Source: Parachitinimonas caeni
GTDB taxonomy: Bacteria; Pseudomonadota; Gammaproteobacteria; Burkholderiales; Chitinimonadaceae
Length of the DNA: 64,000 bases
Assembly (NCBI RefSeq): GCF_030129945.1
Contig: NZ_JARRAF010000005.1
Span: forward strand, 1 to 64,000
Direction of reading: 5' to 3'
Shown: one piece after another, positions 42,730-51,196 of the stretch
How the letters are laid out: each line of letters starts with the position of its first letter
Numbering within the stretch: position 1 is the stretch's first letter
Translations under genes and position numbers: made by a program
Notes under the pieces: model-generated
What the model saw: the letters and a program-made list of their open reading frames with translations, nothing else
Told to the model about the DNA's origin: nothing
Database searches by the model: none

Positions 42730-42795
42730 GTGCCTTGCGTCTGGCGCGTGAACGTCGAGACTTGGCCTGCGCAAGAAAGATTGCATGACTCCCCG

Positions 42796-42835
42796 AAAAC
42801 AAACAGCCCGCTCATCAAAGCGGGCTGTTTGTTTT
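42796..42835. terminator. Strong bidirectional terminator
   Basis: AAAACAAACAGCCCGCT (42796-42812) pairs perfectly with AGCGGGCTGTTTGTTTT (42819-42835), a 17-bp stem with flanking T-run on both strands. It separates the convergent genes ending at 42729 and 42849. Confidence 0.92.
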
Positions 42836-42848
42836 GGTGGTGCAGAGA

Positions 42849-43550
42849 CTACTTCGCCAGTTTGATGATCTGGGTGGCGGTGAAGTTGGTGGTGACGGGT
42901 TGAGACATCTTGCCGGACGAAATTTGCGTGCCATCAAGTGTGCCGCTATCAAAGGCCAGACGCGACGTCAGGTTGGCGTTCATTACCGATGTGCCGGTAA
43001 AGACGTTGTTGTTGGTAATACCGGCGATCACGTCATATGAGTAGTTCAGCCCCGGATCAATCGTGATATCGAACTCGATCGGCAACTTGCCATTCCCCGC
43101 TGCCAGCGTAAAGAAGGCGATATACGACTGTGAACCGGTGTCTGTCGGGCGTTGCCAGATTCCGTCGTTGGCGCTGCCGCTGTAAGCCAGCGAGAACTGT
43201 GCGGAGAACGGTGTAGTGGTACCCGATTTGATGATCCGGCCTTCCAGCGAAGTGGCGGTGGTGAAGGTTGCGTTGATCGAATTTGCAGAGTTCGCGACTT
43301 CGGTCAGGGTCAGCGTGGTGTCGGTTGCGCTACCTGTCCACACGGCTAGCGAGGTATAGCTGGTATCAATCTGTAAACCGACAACCAGTCCGCTGTTCAC
43401 ATCTTGCATCAGCACCAGATAGTCGCCGGAACCAATCGTCCACAGGCCATTGATGGCTGCCAGTGCCGGTTGGGCAAAAGCCATCAGCGACAGCGTCAGC
43501 ATACCGAGCAGTAACCTGAAGCGATGGGTGATGGGTTGGATTGCTTTCAT
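42849..43550 (-). CDS. Secreted protein of unknown function
   Basis: A 233-residue protein with a clear signal peptide (about 1-32; LLLGMLTLSLMAFAQPALA) and a Thr/Ser/Asn-rich beta-type body (SGDYLVLMQDVNSGLVVGLQ, TDTTLTLTEVANSANSINAT) containing repeated short beta-like segments. ATG 43550 follows GGGAAAC. I do not recognise the family; the body looks like an extracellular or surface beta-sandwich. No Cys pairs or lipobox. Confidence 0.7.
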   Translation of the reverse strand: MKAIQPITHRFRLLLGMLTLSLMAFAQPALAAINGLWTIGSGDYLVLMQDVNSGLVVGLQIDTSYTSLAVWTGSATDTTLTLTEVANSANSINATFTTATSLEGRIIKSGTTTPFSAQFSLAYSGSANDGIWQRPTDTGSQSYIAFFTLAAGNGKLPIEFDITIDPGLNYSYDVIAGITNNNVFTGTSVMNANLTSRLAFDSGTLDGTQISSGKMSQPVTTNFTATQIIKLAK

Positions 43551-43679
43551 GTGAGTTTCCCTCTGTATTATGGAAAACCCCAATACTAGCGTTAGCGGTG
43601 AAAAGGCGGCAAACGTGAAATATCTGATTACAGATAAATGCCCGATTGTCGCCTGATTGCAGTCAATGCAAGTAGTTGA

Positions 43680-44450
43680 CTACATCTGCTTGAAGAGATG
43701 GTTGAATGCCCGGCTCACTGGCAGCTTATGGCCAAGGTGCTTCAGTGACAGGGTGATTTTGCCAGTCAGGTCGCGGCTGGCTTCGCGAATCTCTCGAACA
43801 TTCACCAAGGTACCTCGATGCACTTGCCAGAACGCATCGGGATCGAGCTGGTCGGTCAGTTCCTTGAGCGACATGCGAATCAGGTATTCCCCCTGGGTGG
43901 TGACAACGCTGGTGTATTTGTCGCTGGCCTGAAAATAGCAGACTTCCTCTACCGGAATCAGTTTGACTTCCTGGCCAATACCGGCACGGATCCACTTCAG
44001 CCGCTCAATAGGTGTTGCTTGGCCTGCAGGGGTGTTCAGCAGCGCTCTGAGCTGGCCCAGCAAGGCATCGCTCAGCGCATGGTCGCCATTGGCCAGCTTT
44101 TGTTTGAGGCGGTCGATCGTGGCGGCCAGCCGTTCGTCTGCAACGGGCTTGAGCAGATAGTCAGTGGCATTGCGCTCAAAGGCTTCGATGGCGTATTGAT
44201 CGTAGGCGGTGATAAAGACGCAGTGCGTGTCATTGGCGCTACGGGCGACTTCCAACCCGGTCAGGCCCGGCATCTTGATGTCGAGGAAGGCGACATCCGG
44301 CTGATGGGTGGACAACATGGCAGCGGCTTCGATGCCATTGCGGGCGATGCCGATGAGGTCGAGTTCAGGCCAGAGCAGGCCGAGGCGTTGTCGCAGGTAT
44401 TCGGCCAACAGTGGTTCGTCGTCAGCGATCAGGGCGGTGGGTTTGTGCAT
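43680..44450 (-). CDS. LytTR-family response regulator (LytR/AlgR type)
   Basis: A 256-residue regulator: receiver domain (about 1-120) with phospho-acceptor Asp 57 (FLDIKMPGLTGLEVA) and Lys in LLKPVADERL, then a LytTR DNA-binding domain (about 150-250: VCYFQASDKYTSVVTTQGEY, FWQVHRGTLVNVREIREASR). It overlaps the histidine kinase gene by 22 bases, so the two form one signalling pair. Targets unknown; the class often controls cell-surface or extracellular traits. Confidence 0.93.
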   Translation of the reverse strand: MHKPTALIADDEPLLAEYLRQRLGLLWPELDLIGIARNGIEAAAMLSTHQPDVAFLDIKMPGLTGLEVARSANDTHCVFITAYDQYAIEAFERNATDYLLKPVADERLAATIDRLKQKLANGDHALSDALLGQLRALLNTPAGQATPIERLKWIRAGIGQEVKLIPVEEVCYFQASDKYTSVVTTQGEYLIRMSLKELTDQLDPDAFWQVHRGTLVNVREIREASRDLTGKITLSLKHLGHKLPVSRAFNHLFKQM

Positions 44451-45493
44451 GGCAGGGTGATTTCAGCGATGACCCCAACGGGTTGATTTTCATAGAGTGC
44501 CAACTGGCCCGCCGGGCCGTAGATGGCAGTCAGCCGCTCCTGGACATTGGCGAGACCCAGACCCGAGCCTCCTTGGCTTTTGCCCAGGCCCAGACCATTG
44601 TCACGAACCGAAAGTTTGAGCAAACCTGCTTCGCGGCGGGCGGTGATTTTGATTTCACCCCCATCCAGCTTGGGTTCCAGTCCATGACAGATGGCGTTTT
44701 CGACCAGAGGTTGCAGCAGCATCGGTGCAAATTCGATGTCTTGCAGCTCGGCGGGGCAATCAATACGAAAGCGCAAGCGATCTGCCATCCTGATCTGCAG
44801 GATAGACAAATATGCGCGCAACAGGTCGCACTCCTGCTTCAGGGTGCCATGCTCATCACGGCTGCGGGCCAGCGAGGCGCGTAGATAATCGTTGAAATAC
44901 ATCAGCATGCGCTTGGCTTCAGCCGGAGCGATGTCGATCAGGCTTTGTACATTGGCCAGGGTATTGAATAGAAAGTGAGGCTCGATCTGGGCTTGTAGCA
45001 TCTTGAGCTGGGCTTCGGCGAGCTGGCGGGCCTGAGCGGCAGCCAGTGACTGCTCGGCATGGAAGGCCGCTTCGAGACGTGCAGCGCGAATCCGTGAGTA
45101 GAGGAAGATCGTGATCATCCCGGCGACAACCATGAACAGGCCGAGAATACGAAACAGGTGACGAGGTTCTTCCAGCGCCCATTCGAGTTCTTCGCGGGTG
45201 AAGCGCATCGAGAAGTTGATGCCCAGTCCCAGCATCGTGCCGGCTACAACCGCGCCAAAGTACACATAGATTTCACGATTCTGGCTGGGTTTGATCAGCC
45301 ACATTGCCGTCAGCGTGACGGCCAGAACGGTGAAGCCGATGGTGTGCGTGGTCACCATCGCTCGCACGATGGGCGAGCCCTGCAGGGCAAAGAAGGTGCC
45401 GACCAGGGTGTTGATGATGGCGCATAGCAATACATCGCGCTTGAATCGGGCGCGGCTGAATGCCGGTGTGCTGGCTGGGGGTGTTTGAGGCAT
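44429..45493 (-). CDS. LytS/YehU-type membrane histidine kinase
   Basis: About 354 residues from ATG 45493 (a TTG at 45568 would add 25). Four predicted membrane helices in the N-terminal half (about 18-130), then a coiled stretch and the His_kinase domain with phospho-acceptor block MLQAQIEPHFLFNTLANVQS, followed by an HATPase with the N box region (LQPLVENAICHGLEP) and G box (DNGLGLG, GSGLGLANVQERL). Partner of the LytTR regulator. The start is uncertain. Confidence 0.9.
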   Translation of the reverse strand: MPQTPPASTPAFSRARFKRDVLLCAIINTLVGTFFALQGSPIVRAMVTTHTIGFTVLAVTLTAMWLIKPSQNREIYVYFGAVVAGTMLGLGINFSMRFTREELEWALEEPRHLFRILGLFMVVAGMITIFLYSRIRAARLEAAFHAEQSLAAAQARQLAEAQLKMLQAQIEPHFLFNTLANVQSLIDIAPAEAKRMLMYFNDYLRASLARSRDEHGTLKQECDLLRAYLSILQIRMADRLRFRIDCPAELQDIEFAPMLLQPLVENAICHGLEPKLDGGEIKITARREAGLLKLSVRDNGLGLGKSQGGSGLGLANVQERLTAIYGPAGQLALYENQPVGVIAEITLPCTNPPP

Positions 45494-45564
45494 ATCGGTT
45501 GCGACCAGGGGTACTGGCCTGCGTGATGCGGGAGCCTCTAACTTGAATGAAAACACGGCCCGCT

Positions 45565-45996
45565 TCAACAGGCGTGTTGTTCAAGCGCCATGCGGCTATG
45601 GGGAAGCGCCCAGGCTTCGTCGCCGACCGGGCCGGACCATTGGCTGCGTAACAGGCGCCACTCACCATCGCTTCCGCGCTGCCAGATGCTGCTGTAACTC
45701 AGGCCGGCTTCGGCAATCTGCCCGACTTCCATCACCATATCGAAACCGCTGGGCCACCATTCCTGAGTCTGAATGGCATCAGCCAACCCCGACAAGCGCC
45801 GGGCCAGCCAGTGGGCGGCAATATTGCGGCCACGTAGCACATCGCCATTGGGGCAGATCACGACGGCGTCAGTAGTCAGGCAGTCGTTGAGTGTCCCGAT
45901 CTGGCACAGCTCGCGATGGCGCCGTGTAATCGCCACCCGAAATGGTTCGCTTCGGGGCAAGGGGTTGGCAGGTTGACTCATTCTGGCAAGAAGCAT
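45565..45996 (-). CDS. SnoaL/NTF2-like protein
   Basis: A 143-residue NTF2-fold (SnoaL/DUF4440-like) protein: ITRRHRELCQIGTLNDCLTT, DAVVICPNGDVLRGRNIAAH and GEWRLLRSQW match the usual helix-strand pattern of the family. ATG 45996 has AGAGGA about 10 bases upstream. No substrate can be assigned. It lies just upstream of the two-component pair on the same strand and may be in the same unit. Confidence 0.7.
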   Translation of the reverse strand: MLLARMSQPANPLPRSEPFRVAITRRHRELCQIGTLNDCLTTDAVVICPNGDVLRGRNIAAHWLARRLSGLADAIQTQEWWPSGFDMVMEVGQIAEAGLSYSSIWQRGSDGEWRLLRSQWSGPVGDEAWALPHSRMALEQHAC

Positions 45997-46147
45997 GGCC
46001 CAATCCTCTTTCTGCTTTCTTTTGATAGGACGCAGCCTAATCGGCTTGCTGCGCCAGCTCTAACGGCTTGCGATGGAATGCGTCAATTGCGGGATGAATG
46101 GTGAATTCAGCCGATGAAATTGTCCGGCAACAAGGAAGGCATTGGCG

Positions 46148-46969
46148 TTATATGCCGCGAGGGGGGCAGAAGTGGCGGGTATTGCTGTAGAAGGCCGTAT
46201 CCTGCTGTGGCCACCAGCCGGGGATGCCCAGCACCGGAAGCGGTGGTAGATCGCGCGGGGCCTGCAGGCTGTTCCGAGCCAGGTGGCTAGCAATCTGCGC
46301 GTCGAGCTGTACCAGCTGCGTGGCAAGGGACTGCGCAAAGAAATCCGCCTGGACCGGCACGATCATGACTTTTGCGGTGATGCCGATAAATGGTGTCAGC
46401 AGTTTTTCGAGCAAGGCATGGCCAAACACATAGCCGTTGATGGTCTGGCCCCAGGCCGTACGGGCGGTTTGAAACAGCTGGTGCCAGTTCTTGTGTTGCA
46501 GCGCTTGGGCCAAAGCATGGTCGGCGCAGGCAAGGATCAGGCCTGATTCGTCGAACAACGTGGCGGCATCGCGTTGCGGGCCGCGTTTTGACTGATTGTG
46601 TGGCGCTGCCGGCAGGTGTTCGCTGTGCAGGGTATTGAGAGCGGCCTTGCTGCGCGGATAAGCCAGCCAGATCAAGGCATTGAAGGTGTCATGCCAGTTG
46701 GCTGGGCGGGTCGGTACTTCGCCGAGTGTGGCAATCGTGTATTCGTAGCCGGGTTCCAGTGGCTGGCGGTCAATGAATTGCACTGGCAGACCCGAAGCCA
46801 GGCGCGGCCGCAAGGCATCGGGCAAGGTCTGCCACTGGGCAGTCGTCGGAAAGTGCTGCCAGCCCAGTTGCTGCAATACCGGGCGGATGCAGGCATAAGC
46901 CGGGTGCTGCACCAGCCAGTCAGTGGGCCAGTCTGGTTGGCGGACATCGGGCGCGGCAGGGGGGCTCAT
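46148..46969 (-). CDS. DUF3025-like protein
   Basis: A 273-residue cytosolic protein with the family's conserved pieces: YEYTIATLGEVPTRPANWHD, FNALIWLAYPRSKAALNTLH, and LFDESGLILACADHAL. DUF3025 proteins are common in beta- and gammaproteobacteria and have no proven role. ATG 46969 overlaps the upstream glycosyltransferase stop as ATGA, so the two are coupled. Confidence 0.82.
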   Translation of the reverse strand: MSPPAAPDVRQPDWPTDWLVQHPAYACIRPVLQQLGWQHFPTTAQWQTLPDALRPRLASGLPVQFIDRQPLEPGYEYTIATLGEVPTRPANWHDTFNALIWLAYPRSKAALNTLHSEHLPAAPHNQSKRGPQRDAATLFDESGLILACADHALAQALQHKNWHQLFQTARTAWGQTINGYVFGHALLEKLLTPFIGITAKVMIVPVQADFFAQSLATQLVQLDAQIASHLARNSLQAPRDLPPLPVLGIPGWWPQQDTAFYSNTRHFCPPRGI

Positions 46970-48612
46970 GGCGTTGAAGTTCTTCGACGGAACAGGCGAT
47001 AAGGCTCCTTCTTTTCATCGCCAGGGCGGGCACCGTGCCAGATTTCCTGCCAGGCCTGTCGCTGCAGGGTGATGGCCATGGGTAAATCGTGCCCCTGCAC
47101 CAGAATGGCATCGCAGTTGGTACCACCGTCGATTTCCAGTCGGTGCAGGCGGAATTGGCCGTAGTAGTCGAACATGGCCCGCTGTGGCTCACCCAGATGC
47201 CAGGAGGTCGTGCAGCGGGTATCGGCTGGCATGGCGGCTCGTATCTGCTTGACCAGCGGTCCGAAGCCGCTGCCCCATTCCAGCCAGGGCAGCCAAAGCA
47301 GCATGAAACACAGCCAGACGGCAGCCAGACCGGAACACCAGCTGGTAATGAAGCCGCTTAGCCCTTGTCGCCAGTGTCGTCGCGCCAGCCAACCCAAGGC
47401 CACGGCACCAAGTAGTGCCAGCATCGGGCGCCATAACTCGAATTGCGCGACAAAGCCCGGTCGCATCGCCAACCAGCGTGGGCCTTTCAGTGCCGGCATG
47501 CCCGTCTGCAGGCCAATCCAGCCCAAAACCAAGAGCACCCAGACCAGCCCGAACAGCAGCCAGGGAATCAGGGCAAAGCTCAGCCGCTGTGGTTGGCGTT
47601 CCTGGCCATACAGGGGGGTAATCAGCATGACGAGCGGCGGTAACAGTGGCAGTGCATAGAGTGCTCGGGCATCTGAAGCCAATGACAAGACGGCCAGCGC
47701 CAACACGAAATACAAGGTGGGCACCAATAACTGGCTGTCTTGCCGTAGCTGCTTGCGCCGGGTCCAGACCGTCCATAGCGCAATCGGCCAGAGCGGCAGG
47801 GCAAACCAGGGCAGGATGGCAAAATAGCCACCTGGCTCTGGTTTGGGGCCGAGCGTATTCAGACCGAGGAAGCGGCCAATATTGTTATCCCAGGCCCATA
47901 CCGCAAAGAGTTCGGGATGACGCAGCCACAAGGCGATGGGCCAGATCAGCAGCCACGGCAGCGCGGCATAAAATGCCTGACGCATGGCTTGCAGGTAGAG
48001 GCGACTGCGTGCCGGTGCGTGCAGGATGGGCAGCGCAGCGGCAGTGACGCCAAGCAGGCCCGGGCCGAGCAAGCCTTTTGACATGAAGGCGATGCCCATG
48101 CCGGTGCCAAACCAGATGCCAGCCCAGCGTGGCTGCCGCCAGATCAGGCTCAGTCCAGTCAGACCGCAGGCGATACCGGCCATCAACGCCAGATCAGTAA
48201 TCAGTTGGTGGGCATGCACCAGTAAGCCCAGGCTGCTGACCAAGCCCAGTACGGCCAGGCGGCCCGTTCCGGGGCGGGTTTTATCGTGTGTCGCGCATGC
48301 CAGCGCGGCCATGCTAAGGCCGATGAACAAGGCGCTGGCAAGGCGGGCTGCATCATGAAACGGCAGCAAGCCACCGAAGGCCCAGCCCATCAGGGCGGCC
48401 AGCAGAAAGAAGATCGGAGGCTTTTCCATGAAAGGCTCACCCGCCAGGGTGGGCACAATCCAGTCCCCAGTGGTGGCGATATGGTGAACCAGGCCAACCG
48501 TATACGCTTCGTCTGGCTTCCATGGGGTGCGACCGAGCAGGCCGGGGATCAACCAGCAGGCGATGATCAGGATGAGACCACCGTGCTGGCGAAGGAATGG
48601 CGCGACACGCAT
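46966..48612 (-). CDS. ArnT/PMT-type membrane glycosyltransferase
   Basis: A 548-residue protein with about 11-12 membrane helices and a C-terminal periplasmic domain. The start (TPWKPDEAYTVGLVHHIATT) contains the conserved loop with a DE pair (PDEAY) used by GT-C enzymes, and PTLAGEPFMEKPPIFFLLAA is the ArnT-like KPP motif. Such enzymes move a lipid-linked sugar onto lipid A, LPS core or protein; the acceptor here is not known. Confidence 0.88.
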   Translation of the reverse strand: MRVAPFLRQHGGLILIIACWLIPGLLGRTPWKPDEAYTVGLVHHIATTGDWIVPTLAGEPFMEKPPIFFLLAALMGWAFGGLLPFHDAARLASALFIGLSMAALACATHDKTRPGTGRLAVLGLVSSLGLLVHAHQLITDLALMAGIACGLTGLSLIWRQPRWAGIWFGTGMGIAFMSKGLLGPGLLGVTAAALPILHAPARSRLYLQAMRQAFYAALPWLLIWPIALWLRHPELFAVWAWDNNIGRFLGLNTLGPKPEPGGYFAILPWFALPLWPIALWTVWTRRKQLRQDSQLLVPTLYFVLALAVLSLASDARALYALPLLPPLVMLITPLYGQERQPQRLSFALIPWLLFGLVWVLLVLGWIGLQTGMPALKGPRWLAMRPGFVAQFELWRPMLALLGAVALGWLARRHWRQGLSGFITSWCSGLAAVWLCFMLLWLPWLEWGSGFGPLVKQIRAAMPADTRCTTSWHLGEPQRAMFDYYGQFRLHRLEIDGGTNCDAILVQGHDLPMAITLQRQAWQEIWHGARPGDEKKEPYRLFRRRTSTP

Positions 48613-48925
48613 TTCGTTGGCTTCTACTTTTGTGGGTCGGGGGCGGCGATTCTAGCAGTCTGTCGGATTTTCGGGCGCACAGGTGAAAGCGTAGGAACGA
48701 GGGTTCGGATTGGCTGGCTTTGAGGCACATGGCGGATTTAGGCACCAGAAATCCGCCGAAACGCGATCTGCAAACCTTACGTCAGCAGAACCAGGGGTGT
48801 CGCAAATCCACCGCTTCTACCGTGCCAATTCAGGCTCAAAGTGACCGAGTGCCAGTTCCGGGCTGGCGCCGTCAACGCGAGGCGGTATGATCAAAGCCGG
48901 TATCTACTACTCACAGGTCAAAACC
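48613..48925. other. Intergenic region before aceK with a repeat fragment
   Basis: About 310 bases between the divergent glycosyltransferase and aceK starts. It holds a 40-base fragment of the MITE-like family (48753-48792) next to a small hairpin (GGCGGATTT at 48731-48739 paired with AAATCCGCC at 48749-48757). The rest shows no gene. Confidence 0.6.
48753..48792 (-). repeat. MITE-like repeat fragment (left end only, inverted)
   Basis: This 40-base stretch matches the reverse complement of the left end of the repeat at 56653 with two mismatches (CGAAACGCGATCTGCAAACC, then TTACGTCAGCAGAACC). The other end of the element is missing. Confidence 0.8.
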
Positions 48926-50713
48926 ATGAATCGCGGCCTTGCGTCTCCTCGTCAGTTTCCCAATCCGGACAACCTGGTAGCCCTGCAGATTGCCGATGCG
49001 TTGCTGGATGGATTCAACAAGCACTATCGTCTGTTCCGGGAATGTAGCCGTCAGGCAAAAGACCGGTTTGAAGTCGGCAACTGGCAGCAGGTGCAAAGAG
49101 CTGCCAAGGAGCGTATCCAGTTTTATGACGATCGGGTGCAGGAAACCGTAGAAAGGCTGCAGAATGAATTCCATGCCGGGTCGCTGGAGGAGCCGGTCTG
49201 GCAGCAGGTGAAGCTGCTGTATATCGGTCTGCTGACCGATCACAAGCAACCGGAATGTGCAGAGACTTTCTTCAACTCGGTCTGCTGCCGGATTCTGCAC
49301 CGCGAGTATTTCAACAACGACTTCATCTTTGTGCGGCCGACGATCTCGACCGAGCATATCGAGTCCGACCCACCTACCTATCGCAGCTACTATCCCAACA
49401 AATTCGGCCTGCGGCGCACGGTCCGGCAGATTATCGAGGATTACGGCTGGCGCCGACCCTTTACCAATCTGCAGCGCGACATCACCTGTCTGATCGACGC
49501 GCTGCGTGAACACCTTGGCGGTACTTGGCCGCATGCGGATGCCAATTATCAGATTCAGGTGCTGTATTCGCCGTTCTACCGCAATAAGGCGGCCTACATC
49601 ATTGGCAAAGCAGTCAATGGCAATCAGGAATACCCATTTGCCGTGCCGGTGTTGCATGACAGCGAGGGCGGCTTATATCTCGACACCATTCTGCTCGACG
49701 CTCGCCGCATTGGTGTGTTGTTCAGCTTCAGCCGCGCTTACTTTATGGTCGATATGGAAGTGCCATCCGGCTATGTACAGTTCTTGCGGGCGATGCTGCC
49801 AACCAAATCACGCGCTGAGCTTTACACCATGCTGGGCCTGCAGAAGCAGGGCAAGACTATGTTCTATCGCGATTTCATGCACCATTTGCGCCATTCGCGG
49901 GATGACTTCATTGTGGCGCCGGGTATTCGTGGTCTGGTGATGCTGGTGTTTACGCTGCCGTCCTATCCCTACGTGTTCAAGATCATCAAGGACGTCATCG
50001 CCCCGCCCAAAGAGATCAACAAGCGCGTGGTGCTGGAGAAATATCTGCTGGTTAAACAACATGACCGGGTCGGGCGGATGGCGGATACGCTGGAGTTCTC
50101 CAATGTGGCTTTTCCCAAAGCCCGCTTCACCGAAGAGTTGTTGCAGGAGCTGCGGGAGCTGGCGCCTTCGGTCATGGAAGAAAGTGACGATACGGTGGTG
50201 GTCAAGCATCTGTATATCGAGCGGCGCATGGAGCCGCTGAATATGTATCTGATGAATGCCGACGAGGAGATGCTGGAGCATGGCATCCGTGAGTACGGCA
50301 ACGCTATCCGCGAACTGGCTTCTGCCAATATCTTCCCTGGCGACATGCTGTTCAAGAACTTCGGGGTGACGCGCTACGGTCGAGTGATTTTCTACGACTA
50401 TGACGAAATCGAATACATGACCGACTGCAAGTTCCGCAAGATTCCGATTCCGCCTACTCCCGAGTATGAAATGATGGCGGAGCCGTGGTACCCGATTGCC
50501 CGCAACGATGTATTCCCTGAAGAATTTGCCACTTTCCTGCTAGGCGAAGCCAAGGTGCGGCAGATCTTCATGCGGCACCATGCCGACCTGCTTACCGTCG
50601 ATTTCTGGCGCGACAAGCAAAAGAAAATCGCCCAAGGGCATATCGAAGATTTCTTCCCTTATCCCGAGAATCTGCGCTTCTCTTCACGGGCTCAGGAAAA
50701 ACTACGCGACTAG
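48926..50713 (+). CDS. aceK: Isocitrate dehydrogenase kinase/phosphatase AceK
   Basis: A 595-residue bifunctional enzyme that phosphorylates and dephosphorylates isocitrate dehydrogenase, steering carbon into the glyoxylate shunt. Characteristic blocks: SFKIIKD-type Lys motif (YPYVFKIIKDVIAPPKEI), YIERRMEPLNMYLMNADEEM, and the catalytic region FKNFGVTRYGRVIFYDYDE. ATG 48926 is the likely start. Its stop TAG (50711-50713) is the first triplet of a MITE-like repeat. No aceA/aceB adjoins. Confidence 0.96.
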   Translation: MNRGLASPRQFPNPDNLVALQIADALLDGFNKHYRLFRECSRQAKDRFEVGNWQQVQRAAKERIQFYDDRVQETVERLQNEFHAGSLEEPVWQQVKLLYIGLLTDHKQPECAETFFNSVCCRILHREYFNNDFIFVRPTISTEHIESDPPTYRSYYPNKFGLRRTVRQIIEDYGWRRPFTNLQRDITCLIDALREHLGGTWPHADANYQIQVLYSPFYRNKAAYIIGKAVNGNQEYPFAVPVLHDSEGGLYLDTILLDARRIGVLFSFSRAYFMVDMEVPSGYVQFLRAMLPTKSRAELYTMLGLQKQGKTMFYRDFMHHLRHSRDDFIVAPGIRGLVMLVFTLPSYPYVFKIIKDVIAPPKEINKRVVLEKYLLVKQHDRVGRMADTLEFSNVAFPKARFTEELLQELRELAPSVMEESDDTVVVKHLYIERRMEPLNMYLMNADEEMLEHGIREYGNAIRELASANIFPGDMLFKNFGVTRYGRVIFYDYDEIEYMTDCKFRKIPIPPTPEYEMMAEPWYPIARNDVFPEEFATFLLGEAKVRQIFMRHHADLLTVDFWRDKQKKIAQGHIEDFFPYPENLRFSSRAQEKLRD

Positions 50714-51089
50714 GCTCTGTTGACATTTTATTTCCGGATCGCGTTTCGTCGGATTTGGGCCTGATGCAAGGCGAAAAGCGCGCCGCTTAGTGGTAAGCCA
50801 CGCGATTTCCCGGCTGGGCGCACAGGCTGTAAGGCTTGCATTGCAAGCCTTACAGCCTGGCAGTCAACACCGCAGCAGGCCCAAATCCGGCGAACCCCTC
50901 CGTCCCCGCAAGGGGGATGCCGTGGCTGTAAGCCGCTTTGCGGCAACAGCCACGCAAGGCCAGGTCGATTTTTGGGGCATGGCGTCGTTAGCGTTCGCTT
51001 ATTTAGCTCGCTAAACTGCGCTCACCCTGCCTAGCCCTGCCCCAAAACTCGGCCCGGCGCGACCGGAAACAAAACGTCAACAGAGCCTA
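50711..51089. mobile_element. MITE-like palindromic element, copy A (379 bp)
   Basis: A non-coding element with ~33-base imperfect terminal inverted repeats: TAGGCTCTGTTGACATTTTA at the left, complementary to ...AACGTCAACAGAGCCTA at the right end. TA lies at both outer ends, as in TA-target transposons of the IS630/Tc1 type. Inside are nested palindromes: a 14-base pair (50750-50763 with 50876-50889) surrounding a near-perfect 35-base palindrome (50824-50858), and another hairpin near 50922-50960. Right ~110 bases are shared with copy B. No transposase is encoded; a trans-acting source is not seen here. Confidence 0.85.
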
Positions 51090-51196
51090 AGGGGCGTCAG
51101 TAGATTCACGGTTCACCCGACTATCGCTTATAACCAAGTGTGCGACCGGTACCAGCTGGTACCGGCCAACTTCAGATCGGGTGGATAGGACGCACT

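Noticed and set aside
50711..51089. Possible small protein genes inside the repeat
   Set aside because: Frames are short, differ between copies A and B and are interrupted by the palindromes; the element is non-coding.
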